Shown in pieces: positions 7,096 to 15,157 of a stretch of 64,000 nucleotides of DNA. Within the stretch, counting starts at the first letter, position 1, and each line of letters starts with the position of its first letter. The stretch is taken from contig NZ_CP126106.1 in NCBI RefSeq assembly GCF_030123325.1, forward strand, positions 3,748,001 to 3,812,000. Reading direction: 5' to 3'. The notes under the pieces were generated by a model. That model was not told the origin of the DNA, ran no database searches, and was given only the letters and a program-made list of their open reading frames with translations. The DNA comes from Peribacillus simplex. Its GTDB lineage: Bacteria; Bacillota; Bacilli; Bacillales; DSM-1321. A program made the translations under genes and the position numbers.

Positions 7096-7428
7096 TCATT
7101 CCATTATCCTTACATCCGCTATATCGGAAAGCCTGATATAGTGAACCTGCTGAAACCGATCAACGATATGAAGCCTTTGAGTGGGCTCATTATAATAATG
7201 GATCCTGCCGATTAACAGCTGATACCGGTTTCCTTCATAATGAGCAATCGTAACATCCTTTCTTTCCTCCATCGCTTCCCCCATTACGGCATTCATTTCT
7301 TCCAGTTGCTGCTCATCCAGGATGCGCTTTGTTTCATAGCCATCCTCCACTACCCAATCCCGGAGCATCTTCACATGCTCCGGTAACATCATCGATGTCC
7401 ATTTGATACGGCCGCGATCACGAATCAT
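7096..7428 (-). CDS. yqjX: YolD-like protein (YqjX)
   Basis: A 110-residue protein of the YolD family (MIRDRGRIKWTSMMLPEHV at the N-terminus, then GNRYQLLIGRIHYY and LSDIADVRIME). YolD proteins are encoded beside Y-family polymerase-like UvrX/YqjW proteins; their molecular role is poorly defined. The start at 7428 follows AAGGGAGGG. It lies 26 bases downstream of the polymerase gene, so it is cotranscribed and under the same SOS boxes. Confidence 0.85.
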   Translation of the reverse strand: MIRDRGRIKWTSMMLPEHVKMLRDWVVEDGYETKRILDEQQLEEMNAVMGEAMEERKDVTIAHYEGNRYQLLIGRIHYYNEPTQRLHIVDRFQQVHYIRLSDIADVRIME

Positions 7429-7454
7429 TCTTTTCCCTCCCTTCAAAGTCATCC

Positions 7455-8714
7455 TTACGCCTTATGCCCACCAAGCAGCCTGCTTCGGTAGACGGCTGTA
7501 CCCGCTTCCGTATACGAAACGGCACGCAATAACGATTTGGCTCCATATTTATGGCGGATTCGATCAACCGTGTAACTCAATTCCCGCTTCTTCCAGCGCG
7601 AAGCATCGAATAAAGTCAGCTGCATTTCGTTATCATCCACAATATTCGAGAGTCTGACCTCTATGCTCCGAACCGTTTTTTGCTTATAGTTCTCATGAAA
7701 AAGCTCCAGGCAAACTTTATATAACTCCATCGTAATGTTGGTCGGTTCGCTAATCGAACGCGAACGATGGAAACCTCCGCCAAACTCATCCTTGCTGTAA
7801 CCAATGCTTAGGCTCACCGTTCTTCCTGCCTTGCGATGGGTGCGTGCCCTTCTTCCAACTTCTTCGCAAATTTCCAGCATGACCTGCTTTACCTCATGCG
7901 CCTCCTTATAATCCCGCAGCAGGATTTGACTTTTGCCGAAGCTTACCTGCCCTTCGATGATCGCTGCCCCCATATCGGATAAATCTATTCCCCACGCATG
8001 GTGGTAAAGCTGATTGCCCATAATCCCAAACTTCGCTTCAAGTAATTCAAGATCATAATTGGCAAGCTGCCCAACCGTAAATATCCCCATTCCATGAAGG
8101 GTTTTTTCAACGCGCCTGCCGATCCCCCACATTTCACGAAGCGGGGAAATCGGCCAAAGTTTGCTTGGCACATCCTCATACTTCCATTCTGCAATCCCTT
8201 TGTGTTTGGCATCCAAATCAAGGCAAAGTTTTGCCATAAGCATGTTCGGTCCAATTCCAATTGCACAAGGAAGCTGTAATTCGCGTTCGATTTCATCCTT
8301 TATTTTTTCAGCTATCATCCGGGCATCTCCCCATAAAGAAGCGGCACCATCGACTTTCACAAAACTTTCGTCCACACTATATACGTGAATCGCTTCTTTG
8401 GGCACATAACGGTTGAACAAGCGGGTGATTTCCGTCGAAACCCTTAAATAGGTCGCCATTTTAGGTTCAACGACGACAATCCTCGGATCATTCGGGATCT
8501 CAAACATCCGCGAACCTGTCTTGATGCCAAATTCCTTCTTCATTTTTGGAGAAGCCGCGAGCACAATGCTCCCTGTCCTCTTCAAATCACCAACCACCGC
8601 CAGGTAACAATCAAGCGGGTCCAGACCAAGCATGACTGCTGAACAGCTTGCATAAAAACTTTTCATATCGATACACATAATTGATTGTTTCGGCATCGTC
8701 CCATAATCCATCAT
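7455..8714 (-). CDS. yqjW: Y-family DNA polymerase, UvrX/YqjW (PolY2) type
   Basis: A 419-residue translesion polymerase. Catalytic acidic residues are intact: CIDMKSFYASC (motif I, about 13-23) and YSVDESFVK (motif III, about 112-120). The helix-hairpin-helix region (WGIGRRVEKTLHGMGI) and little-finger domain follow. The length equals the UvrX/PolY2 type rather than classical DinB (a DinB is also present at 24-25 kb). ATGs at codons 1 and 2 are both possible. Two LexA-type boxes lie within 70 bases upstream, so SOS induction together with the YolD gene is expected. Confidence 0.9.
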   Translation of the reverse strand: MMDYGTMPKQSIMCIDMKSFYASCSAVMLGLDPLDCYLAVVGDLKRTGSIVLAASPKMKKEFGIKTGSRMFEIPNDPRIVVVEPKMATYLRVSTEITRLFNRYVPKEAIHVYSVDESFVKVDGAASLWGDARMIAEKIKDEIERELQLPCAIGIGPNMLMAKLCLDLDAKHKGIAEWKYEDVPSKLWPISPLREMWGIGRRVEKTLHGMGIFTVGQLANYDLELLEAKFGIMGNQLYHHAWGIDLSDMGAAIIEGQVSFGKSQILLRDYKEAHEVKQVMLEICEEVGRRARTHRKAGRTVSLSIGYSKDEFGGGFHRSRSISEPTNITMELYKVCLELFHENYKQKTVRSIEVRLSNIVDDNEMQLTLFDASRWKKRELSYTVDRIRHKYGAKSLLRAVSYTEAGTAVYRSRLLGGHKA

Positions 8715-8729
8715 TTCTTCACCCTAACA

Positions 8730-8743
8730 AGAATATACGTTCG
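8730..8743 (-). promoter_or_regulatory. LexA (SOS) box 1 of yqjW-yqjX
   Basis: On the minus strand CGAACGTATATTCT, close to the Bacillus consensus CGAACRNRYGTTYC with its GAAC-N4-nTTC core. It lies 16-29 bases before the polymerase start. Confidence 0.65.
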
Positions 8744-8768
8744 CTTTTATTATATTCATAACTTTAAC

Positions 8769-8782
8769 CGAATATACGTTCT
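8769..8782 (-). promoter_or_regulatory. LexA (SOS) box 2 of yqjW-yqjX
   Basis: On the minus strand AGAACGTATATTCG: the same 12-base core (GAACGTATATTC) as box 1, 39 bases further upstream. The box on box arrangement suggests tight repression. Confidence 0.65.
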
Positions 8783-9026
8783 TATTCAATGGAAGTTTTC
8801 ATACAAATTTCTACTTTTTATTGTAATTTCCTTGAAAAATATAATCGATACTGAAAATGGATAAAATACCAAATTTAAACTGCATATCCAAATTGTTTTT
8901 TAGAAAAAGAATCAGTTAGTAGCTTGAATAATTTTTAATGGATCCATATGCTCAGTATTTTAAAATCCGCTCACCCTTTTCAATAGGCTTTCGTCTATTT
9001 ATAGTTCAGTCTTACTGCTCATTTTT

Positions 9027-9043
9027 TGTAATGAAACTGTAAC
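9027..9043 (+). promoter_or_regulatory. WalR-type binding site
   Basis: TGTAAT-GAAAC-TGTAAC fits the WalR (YycF) consensus TGTWAH-N5-TGTWAH at every position. It lies 16 bases upstream of the -35 of the NlpC/P60 gene. The rest of the 8715-9120 gap holds the SOS boxes and the promoter; nothing else was recognised. Confidence 0.7.
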
Positions 9044-9058
9044 CAAAATTATGTCTAA

Positions 9059-9086
9059 TTGTCATAATGGTATTGTAGGATAATAT
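9059..9086 (+). promoter_or_regulatory. SigA-type promoter of the NlpC/P60 gene
   Basis: TTGTCA (9059-9064), 16-base spacer, TAATAT (9081-9086), about 35 bases before the start codon. Confidence 0.6.
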
Positions 9087-9120
9087 TGTTAAGAATTATA
9101 GAGAGATAGATAGAGAGGAA

Positions 9121-9783
9121 ATGAAAATTATGAAGAAATGGATCGCTTCAGCTGCTGTTGCATCTGCCATGATGCTAACCCCACTGCAAGCCTTTGCAAA
9201 TATCGGAGATCAAACCCTCAGACCCGGAATGACACATAGCGACGTCAAACAACTACAACAACTTTTAAAAACCAAAGGTTATTTCACATATACTGGTTCA
9301 CTGACTACATATTACGGCACCTATTCTGTATCCGCAGTAAAAAAATTCCAGAAAGCCAAAGGGTTAACTGTCGATGGAATTGCCGGCCGGGGCACATTTA
9401 ATGCGCTTGGTGTTTATAATGTCAATAATACCAGCCTGATAAGCTATGCAAAAACCTTAATCGGCAAACCTTACAAATGGGGCGGGACGACACCGACTGG
9501 ATTCGACTGCTCAGGCTTCGTCTATTATGTATTCCAGAAATCGCAAGGAATCACCTTACCGCGTACAACATCATTGCTCTATTCCAATACAGGTTTAAAA
9601 GTATCTTCACCAGCTAAGGGTGATCTTGTATTCTTTAATACTTCTGGAACAGGGGTATCCCATGTTGGGATTTATATTGGAAATGGTCAATTCATCAGTG
9701 CTACGTCTTCTAAAGGAATAACCATCACGGATATGGATAATTCATATTGGAAACCAAAATATTTAGGTGCAAAAACTTTATAA
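9121..9783 (+). CDS. Secreted NlpC/P60 peptidoglycan endopeptidase with peptidoglycan-binding domain
   Basis: A 220-residue exported protein. Signal peptide of about 26 residues (lysines, then AAVASAMMLTPLQAFA, cleavage before NIGDQ). Residues about 33-98 form a PG_binding_1 domain (DVKQLQQLLKTKGY...AVKKFQKAKGLTVDG). An NlpC/P60 domain follows with Cys in FDCSGFVYY and His in SHVGIYIG. Such enzymes cut the D-gamma-Glu to meso-DAP bond of stem peptides and act in wall turnover or cell separation. ATG 9121 or ATG 9130 could be used; the AGAGAGGAA ribosome site suits 9130 slightly better. A WalR site and its own terminator make it a monocistronic wall-homeostasis gene. Confidence 0.9.
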   Translation: MKIMKKWIASAAVASAMMLTPLQAFANIGDQTLRPGMTHSDVKQLQQLLKTKGYFTYTGSLTTYYGTYSVSAVKKFQKAKGLTVDGIAGRGTFNALGVYNVNNTSLISYAKTLIGKPYKWGGTTPTGFDCSGFVYYVFQKSQGITLPRTTSLLYSNTGLKVSSPAKGDLVFFNTSGTGVSHVGIYIGNGQFISATSSKGITITDMDNSYWKPKYLGAKTL

Positions 9784-9827
9784 AATCAGGACAAGAGCCT
9801 ATTCTTGTGAGCGAATACCCATAAAAC

Positions 9828-9866
9828 AACCGGACAGAATTCCACAGTGATTCAGTCCGGTTATTT
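9828..9866 (+). terminator. Terminator after the NlpC/P60 gene
   Basis: AACCGGAC (9828-9835) pairs with GTCCGGTT (9855-9862), followed by ATTTTATTTT. On the opposite strand it can also serve the convergent lipoprotein gene. Confidence 0.75.
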
Positions 9867-10381
9867 TATTTTATATATAATATTTCATCCGTTAAATCCT
9901 CTACCGTCACCATGAAAGAAGAGTCTAAGTTGGAACGATTCATCATTTCGATATTATAAACATGCTCTGAGGGTAAATGGACGACTTCGAGAACCATGAA
10001 CCGCTGGCTTTCCGCTGTGCTGACATGATCGAGGGCAGCAGTGACCGCCCTTTGTTCAGCTAAGCTTTTTTCATCCGTCAAAACAAGAATCAGTTCCGCT
10101 TCCGCTTTCCCAGGAAATGATTTCCTCACCCCGCCCCGGTGCCATGGCTTCACTTTCATTCCGATTTCCAGGTCGGAATATTCGAGGTCATTACCATGTT
10201 GATCTTGAATATATGTATCATTGGTCACCTTATAATACGTCCCTTTAATCAAAATCCTTTTATCGTCAAGATCCGTAATGAAACCTTCTTCCCCCTTATC
10301 AATGGATTCATCAGGGGATTGACAGCTACCCAGAATAAAGGCAACGAATACAGATATATAAAGGTTCACTATCATCTTCAT
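9866..10381 (-). CDS. Putative lipoprotein with DUF3221-like domain
   Basis: 171 residues. The N-terminus MKMIVNLYISVFVAFILGSCQS is a lipoprotein signal with lipobox LGSC. The mature part (GFITDLDDKRILIKGTYY..., GMKVKPWHRGGVRKSFPGKAEAE) resembles DUF3221/YobA-type small beta-barrel lipoproteins. A second half (from about residue 95) is unlike anything I recognise. The start at 10381 follows AGGAGGG; the longer frame from 10432 lacks a ribosome site. Function unknown; expected outside the membrane. Confidence 0.65.
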   Translation of the reverse strand: MKMIVNLYISVFVAFILGSCQSPDESIDKGEEGFITDLDDKRILIKGTYYKVTNDTYIQDQHGNDLEYSDLEIGMKVKPWHRGGVRKSFPGKAEAELILVLTDEKSLAEQRAVTAALDHVSTAESQRFMVLEVVHLPSEHVYNIEMMNRSNLDSSFMVTVEDLTDEILYIK

Positions 10382-10463
10382 ACAAATCCCTCCTACTAGA
10401 AATAGACGGATTCCCCATGAAATAGTTACCAATTTATTTAAAAAAGAAAACTTTGGTCATTTC

Positions 10464-10494
10464 AAAAAGGGGAATGTCATCGACATTCCCCTTT
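10464..10494 (-). terminator. Terminator after yqjQ
   Basis: GGGGAATGTC-ATC-GACATTCCCC with AAAAA on the plus 5' side (TTTTT on the minus strand). A second hairpin (GACTTTCG...CGAAAGTC, about 10508-10535) lies between it and the yqjQ stop. Confidence 0.85.
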
Positions 10495-10540
10495 GCCTAT
10501 TATTAGACCGACTTTCGCCTTTTCGTATCGAAAGTCTAGC

Positions 10541-11332
10541 CTACTTTTTAAAAAATGCTTTTTTTCCTAATGTTTCGGTGATCTTTGGAAACATGTTATA
10601 CCATTTCCCAGCAAAATTCATCCAGCCAGGTAGATTGATTTCCCTCTTATTGGTCAGCATCGCCGCTACGATTTTGGCAGCGACATCTCCAGGCTTAAGC
10701 ATGAATTTTTCAACATTCTTTAAGTATGTACCCGATTCATCCGCAATGTTAAAGAAATTCGTTTCAATGGGGCCAGGATTGACGGTTGTCACAAAAACAT
10801 GATCGTCCATCAGCTCGAGCCGAAGTGCGTTTGAATAGCCAAGAACCGCGAACTTGGTCGAAGAGTACAATGTTGATTTAGGAGTGGCGATTTTACCGGC
10901 CTGTGAAGCTATGTTGATGATATGCCCCGCTTTTCTCTGCTTCATATACGGAAGAACCAGCTTTGTGCAGGCCATTAATCCAATGACGTTGACAGCAAAC
11001 ATTGCTTTCGTTTCATTCAATTCCGTATCCTGTGCTTCTTTAAACGTGCCGAAACCAGCATTGTTGACCAACACATCCACTTCTCCTATTTGCGCATGGA
11101 TGTCATTAAATACATTTGTCACCTGATCAGTATCTGCAACATCAAGCTTATAGGCATATGCATCAATCCCATATTGGGTGATCAGTTCATCCTTTAGCTG
11201 CAGTAATTTATCCAGGCTTCTGGCCAAGAGGACGAGACGGGCTCCCTGCTTTGCACTTTGAATGGCAACTTCCTTGCCAATCCCTCCGGAAGCACCGGTA
11301 ATAACAATGACTTTGTCTTGCAACTTATTCAA
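10541..11332 (-). CDS. yqjQ: Short-chain dehydrogenase/reductase (YqjQ-like)
   Basis: 263 residues with a complete classical SDR fold: TGASGGIGKEVA for NAD(P) binding, NNAGFG, catalytic Ser in IINIASQAG, YSSTKFAV for the Tyr-x3-Lys pair, and PGPIETNF. I choose a TTG start at 11332 because AAGGAGG lies 10 bases before it and the product then begins MNKLQDKVIVITGASGG, the normal family position. The in-frame ATG at 11356 has no ribosome site and overlaps the yqjP stop. Substrate unknown. Transcribed with yqjP. Confidence 0.85.
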   Translation of the reverse strand: MNKLQDKVIVITGASGGIGKEVAIQSAKQGARLVLLARSLDKLLQLKDELITQYGIDAYAYKLDVADTDQVTNVFNDIHAQIGEVDVLVNNAGFGTFKEAQDTELNETKAMFAVNVIGLMACTKLVLPYMKQRKAGHIINIASQAGKIATPKSTLYSSTKFAVLGYSNALRLELMDDHVFVTTVNPGPIETNFFNIADESGTYLKNVEKFMLKPGDVAAKIVAAMLTNKREINLPGWMNFAGKWYNMFPKITETLGKKAFFKK

Positions 11333-11355
11333 AAAAGTGAGCCTCCTTGCGTACA

Positions 11356-12324
11356 TTAAGCGATTGAATACAGAATGACCCCTGATTGGATTTCTGTTTC
11401 GACTTCACCCAAGTCTTCTAAATAGTCCAGCTGACCGACCGTTTCCGAAAGTGTCAGGCCCACTTCCTGAAGGTATACTTTCGGAAAAAGCTGCTGACAC
11501 ACTTCAAAGGCCGATAAAGGCCTATCTTGAAGCATGCTTTTCACCTGCATGGCACGGTTATGCTGCCGCTCGAATCGATATTGAATCAAGTCGGCAACCT
11601 CATCTCCTTCCACTTCAGATCCATGTCCGGAGTAAACAGTGGAAATGGAAAGATCCAATAATTTCTGAAGTGATGCATTATATTGCAGTAACGGACGAGG
11701 CCTTATACCGCCGGGAAGTAAAGGTGGTTCCATTAATGGATTAGGTGAGATCTTGGCAAGCAAGTGATCGCCTGCAATCATGACACCGTCACTTTCCCGG
11801 TAAAAGGATAAATGGCTTTGCGCATGCCCTGGAGTCTCGATCACTTTCCAGCCTGGAAGACCAGGGAGCTCATCTCCCTCAGCCAAATATCCATGAAGCT
11901 TCCTTTCACTAAGGAAACTGATTTCGTCGCGGCTATGGATCAGTTTATTTTTCAGCTCTTCTGCGACTCCGAACTTTGTGGCATAATCAAGAAAAAAACG
12001 ATTATGGATTTCAAGGAATTCATCACTGATAGTCAGCCAGCGCTGATTGTTTTTGTGTCCATAAACCGGGATTTCCTTTTCAAAGAAATCGAGTGCACCA
12101 GCATGATCGGGATGATGATGGGTTAAAATGATTTGTTCGATATCAGTCAGTTTCAGACCCAAATCCCCAAGCCCGTTAGTCAAGGCTTCCTTTGACCGTT
12201 TTGTTTTCACTCCAGTATCGATTAGCGTTAAAGCATCCCCTTTAACTACATAAACATTCACATCACCCACTGCAAACGGCGTGGGCAAAGCAAGTTTTGC
12301 AATATCTCCATTCCAATTCGCCAT
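11356..12324 (-). CDS. yqjP: Metallo-beta-lactamase-fold hydrolase (YqjP-like)
   Basis: 322 residues. The metal ligands THHHPDHAG (about 68-76) and the downstream ETPGHAQSHLSFY and GDHLL motifs are intact, so it should be an active binuclear-zinc hydrolase. A C-terminal winged-helix-like tail (about 250-322) is typical of this subgroup (related to hydroxyacylglutathione-hydrolase-like and LACTB2 proteins). The start is ATG 12324 after AAGGTGG; the GTG at 12336 overlaps that site. It lies directly upstream of yqjQ with overlapping signals. Substrate unknown. Confidence 0.85.
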   Translation of the reverse strand: MANWNGDIAKLALPTPFAVGDVNVYVVKGDALTLIDTGVKTKRSKEALTNGLGDLGLKLTDIEQIILTHHHPDHAGALDFFEKEIPVYGHKNNQRWLTISDEFLEIHNRFFLDYATKFGVAEELKNKLIHSRDEISFLSERKLHGYLAEGDELPGLPGWKVIETPGHAQSHLSFYRESDGVMIAGDHLLAKISPNPLMEPPLLPGGIRPRPLLQYNASLQKLLDLSISTVYSGHGSEVEGDEVADLIQYRFERQHNRAMQVKSMLQDRPLSAFEVCQQLFPKVYLQEVGLTLSETVGQLDYLEDLGEVETEIQSGVILYSIA

Positions 12325-12492
12325 AATCTTTTCCACCTTAGAAAATTATATTTATATAAATCTTTTTATACGCTAAACAGGATTCCTAGTACACTTAACA
12401 TGTATAATTACCATTTTACATGTATTTTAAATCACTGTCATTATTTTCACATAATTCATGTCTACTTTTTGTCGCCCTTGCATATATTATCA

Positions 12493-12522
12493 TTGACAGA
12501 GTACTTATATATCCTTCATAAT
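12493..12522 (+). promoter_or_regulatory. Promoter of the proI leader
   Basis: TTGACA (12493-12498), an 18-base spacer and CATAAT (12517-12522), just ahead of the T-box leader. Confidence 0.55.
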
Positions 12523-12532
12523 CACAAGTAAT

Positions 12533-12794
12533 TAAAGACGGCGTGGCATTGATTAAGGCCAAGTAAATTTATGATGGCGTAAAGAGAGTGAAGCTCGGAA
12601 TGTGCTGAAAGGCTTCATCGCCCCCTCATTATTGAACCTACCTTATGAGCCTTCAGGAAAACCTGACGTAATTCCCGCGTTAGAGGATTCAAGTGCAGCT
12701 TTTCTGTTTATTTGTTATGGAAAAGTTGAACAAAGGTGGTACCACGGAAGCTAGACCTTTCGTCCTTTATTGGATGAGGGGTCTTTTTGTTTTT
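12533..12794 (+). ncRNA. T-box riboswitch upstream of proI (probably proline)
   Basis: The leader has the T-box hallmarks: an AGAGAG bulge element and distal stem in Stem I (12581-12620), the conserved AAGGTGGTACCACG T-box sequence (12733-12746), and a terminator hairpin AGACC...GGTCTTTTTG (12753-12792). In Stem I, AAGTA on the 5' side faces GAACCTACC on the 3' side; I read the specifier as CCT, a proline codon, which suits control of proI by uncharged tRNA-Pro. The specifier is inference; the T-box itself is clear. The sequence from 12325 to 12492 shows nothing further. Confidence 0.9.
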
Positions 12795-12836
12795 TAAAAA
12801 AAGGCCGAAAATTCAAAAGAAAAAGGAGCGGTAAAT

Positions 12837-13682
12837 ATGAAAAAAATCGCGTTTATCGGAGCAGGATCGATGGCAGAAGCAATCATTTCGGGGCTGGTGA
12901 CCCAAAAGGTAATTGAACCGGCAAATATTTTTGTAACAAATAAATCAAATGATGATCGGTTCGATTATTTAAAGAACCAATATGGTGTTACTGCCACAAG
13001 ATCACTGCAGCAATTAGTACAGGATGCAAGCCTAGTCGTACTGGCGGTGAAACCGAAAGATATTTTAGAAACGATGCAATCAATAAAAGAATACATTCGT
13101 GAGGAAATGCTATTCATTTCCGTTGTTGCCGGGGTTCATACAACAAGCTTGGAAGGAATCGCCAACAAGCGGTTCTCGATCGTCCGTGCCATGCCTAATA
13201 CATCGGCAGCTGTAGGAAAATCAGCAACAGCCCTTGCGGCTAACTGTCATACAAAAGACTCGCAATTACAAACGGCGATTACCCTTTTTGAAACGGTAGG
13301 TACGGTGGCAGTCGTCGACGAAACCCAGCTAGATGCGGTAACAGGCTTATCAGGCAGCGGTCCGGCTTATATTTATTACTTGGTCGAGGCATTGGAAAAA
13401 TCAGCAGAAAAAATAGGTCTCGATTCCGAAACCGCCAAGCAATTGATTCTGCAGACACTGATGGGTGCTGCCGATATGTTACAGAAATCACCTAAAACGC
13501 CTGCCGTACTAAGAAAGGAAGTAACTTCACCAGGCGGAACGACTGAAGCAGGTCTGAAAGCACTTCAAGCACATCAAGTGGAAGAAGCATTCATTGCCTG
13601 TGTACAAGAAGCGACAGAGCAATCAAAGCGAATGGGCAATCAAATAAGTAAAGAACTAGCCAAATATGTAGTTTCGCAGTAA
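12837..13682 (+). CDS. proI: Pyrroline-5-carboxylate reductase
   Basis: 281 residues; reduces 1-pyrroline-5-carboxylate to proline with NAD(P)H, the last step of proline synthesis. It shows the Rossmann start KIAFIGAGSMAEAII, VLAVKPKDI, RAMPNTSA and the C-terminal SGSGPAYIYYLVEAL and TSPGGTTEAGL signatures. AAGGAGCGG lies eight bases before ATG 12837. The neighbour of yqjP and the T-box leader match B. subtilis proI (YqjO) rather than proG or proH. A strong terminator follows. Confidence 0.95.
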   Translation: MKKIAFIGAGSMAEAIISGLVTQKVIEPANIFVTNKSNDDRFDYLKNQYGVTATRSLQQLVQDASLVVLAVKPKDILETMQSIKEYIREEMLFISVVAGVHTTSLEGIANKRFSIVRAMPNTSAAVGKSATALAANCHTKDSQLQTAITLFETVGTVAVVDETQLDAVTGLSGSGPAYIYYLVEALEKSAEKIGLDSETAKQLILQTLMGAADMLQKSPKTPAVLRKEVTSPGGTTEAGLKALQAHQVEEAFIACVQEATEQSKRMGNQISKELAKYVVSQ

Positions 13683-13700
13683 GCCGCATGAAGATGTTCG

Positions 13701-13750
13701 GCTATTGCCTGGCCACTCCTACGGCATTGGCCAGGCAACAGCCCTTTTTA
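13701..13750 (+). terminator. Strong terminator after proI
   Basis: GGCTATTGCCTGGCCA pairs with TGGCCAGGCAACAGCC (one mismatch), followed by CTTTTT. Confidence 0.9.
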
Positions 13751-13789
13751 TGATCCGGACATCCTATAAAGGGTAATCCTTCCGGAGCG

Positions 13790-14221
13790 TTACTTTATGA
13801 TCAGCATATCATTTTCATCGAAACTCCAATCCTTCGAATACGCAACCTCCCAATAGTAACCATCAGGGTCTGAAAAATATCCGCTGTATCCTCCCCAAAC
13901 AACATCCTGAGGTGATTTCTCGATTGTTCCCCCAGCCTTTTCAGCCTTGTTGATCACATCATCCACTTCTTCAATTGATTTAGCATTATAAGCGAGCGTA
14001 AGGCCCGGGAAACCCTTTTTCTTAGGCTGTTCTTTCTCATTGATGTCTTTTGCCAGCTCCTCTAAAGGATACAAAGCAAGTTTCGTTCCGGCATTATTAA
14101 AAAAAACGATTGGGGGTTCGTCCTCTTTAATCGATGTATGGAATCCCAACCCGTCCCGGTAAAACCTTAATGATTCAGTCATATCCCTGACACCTAAAGT
14201 TATAATGTTGATCCTGTTCAT
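13790..14221 (-). CDS. VOC (glyoxalase/bleomycin-resistance) superfamily protein
   Basis: 143 residues made of two beta-alpha-beta-beta-beta halves: MNRINIITLGVRDMTESL...FYRDGLGF at the front and FSDPDGYYWEVAY at the end, the VOC signature. A likely metal ligand Glu (WEV) is present. Proteins of this type include lyases, dioxygenases and antibiotic-binding proteins, so no substrate can be named. The start at 14221 follows AAAGGAGG; the frame extends upstream to 14314 without a ribosome site. Divergent from racA. Confidence 0.8.
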   Translation of the reverse strand: MNRINIITLGVRDMTESLRFYRDGLGFHTSIKEDEPPIVFFNNAGTKLALYPLEELAKDINEKEQPKKKGFPGLTLAYNAKSIEEVDDVINKAEKAGGTIEKSPQDVVWGGYSGYFSDPDGYYWEVAYSKDWSFDENDMLIIK

Positions 14222-14347
14222 ACTAGTCCTCCTTTTTCCCTGTTTTAAGGGTAAATTCGACATCTGGGTCACTTTTCCCTTTATAGCTTGATTGACCATC
14301 AGCCACACCATCACAAACGCTTCTTAAAATTCCTGAAAACGCTCAAC

Positions 14348-14396
14348 ATTTGCATAAGGAGCAATCAAAGGGGCTTGGATTGCTCCTTATGCAAAT
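14348..14396. repeat. Perfect 19-bp palindrome between divergent genes
   Basis: ATTTGCATAAGGAGCAATC (14348-14366) and its exact reverse complement (14378-14396) flank the 11-base loop AAAGGGGCTTG. Neither strand has a T run after it, and both flanking genes are transcribed away from it, so it is not an ordinary terminator. Function unknown. Confidence 0.85.
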
Positions 14397-14448
14397 TACG
14401 TAGGAATTCCACTTTCTTTGCCGAATGAATACATGTTTTGTCATCTCT

Positions 14449-14477
14449 AAAGGAATTCCCCCATACTTATCGAATTC
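14449..14477 (+). promoter_or_regulatory. Candidate SigH promoter of racA
   Basis: AAAGGAATT (14449-14457) matches RNAGGAWWW fully; ATCGAATTC (14469-14477) matches RNNGAATWW except the last base; the spacer is 11 bases, which is ideal for SigH. This fits expression of racA at the start of sporulation. Confidence 0.65.
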
Positions 14478-14500
14478 AACAACCAAAAGGGGGAATCTCG

Positions 14501-15052
14501 ATGAATACAAGTGCAGTTGCCCGGTTACTGAATGTTTCCCATAGTACGATTCAACGCTGGGTCACCCAATTGAACATGGAAGTAGAACGGAATCAGCTTG
14601 GCCACTACCAGTTTTCGGATGAAGACATTGCATTATTGAGAAAAATCCAAGATCAGCTGAACGAGGGCATCATTCTCCAAAAGGTCAGCATCTCAGAGAA
14701 AAAAATTAGGAAAGCAACCATCCAGAAACACTCCGAACCGGATAAAGAACATGATCAACTGCTTGAACGGGTCACCCGGCTTGAAAATGGTCTGAAAACA
14801 AAAGCGGACGATGTTGTGTCCTATCAGCTTTTACAGCACAGAAGTGAAATGGAAGAAATGCACAAGCTCGTTAGGAAACTCGAGGCCCGTATCGAAGCGT
14901 TAGAAACACCAATGAGTCAGCCGTTTGATTATTTCCTCGCTGCTGAAGAAGCTGCTGCCACTAAAAAGACGAAGAAAAAGCCATTCATAAAAATGATTTT
15001 TGGAAACAGAAAGAACGATAGTTCATCATGGAGCACAGCCGACAGCGATTAA
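14501..15052 (+). CDS. racA: RacA, chromosome-anchoring protein for sporulation
   Basis: 183 residues. The N-terminal MerR-like helix-turn-helix (MNTSAVARLLNVSHSTIQRW, ERNQLGHYQFSDEDIALL) binds DNA; a coiled coil follows (about 85-140, HDQLLERVTRLENGLKTKAD); the tail is basic (KKTKKKPFIKMIFG). This is the RacA architecture: it binds sites near oriC and tethers them through DivIVA to the cell pole during axial filament formation. ATG 14501 has AAAAGGGGG upstream; the longer frame from 14438 would contain the promoter. In B. subtilis, as I recall, racA (ywkC) lies elsewhere on the chromosome, so its place here is a local rearrangement. Confidence 0.85.
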   Translation: MNTSAVARLLNVSHSTIQRWVTQLNMEVERNQLGHYQFSDEDIALLRKIQDQLNEGIILQKVSISEKKIRKATIQKHSEPDKEHDQLLERVTRLENGLKTKADDVVSYQLLQHRSEMEEMHKLVRKLEARIEALETPMSQPFDYFLAAEEAAATKKTKKKPFIKMIFGNRKNDSSSWSTADSD

Positions 15053-15157
15053 CATCAATTATCATTCAAGATGGATGAGCACCCCACGATAGCCATTTTT
15101 CTTATGCCGAGCATTTCTTCAGTAATAGGACCTGAGCTAATTAATCACCCCTAAAAT

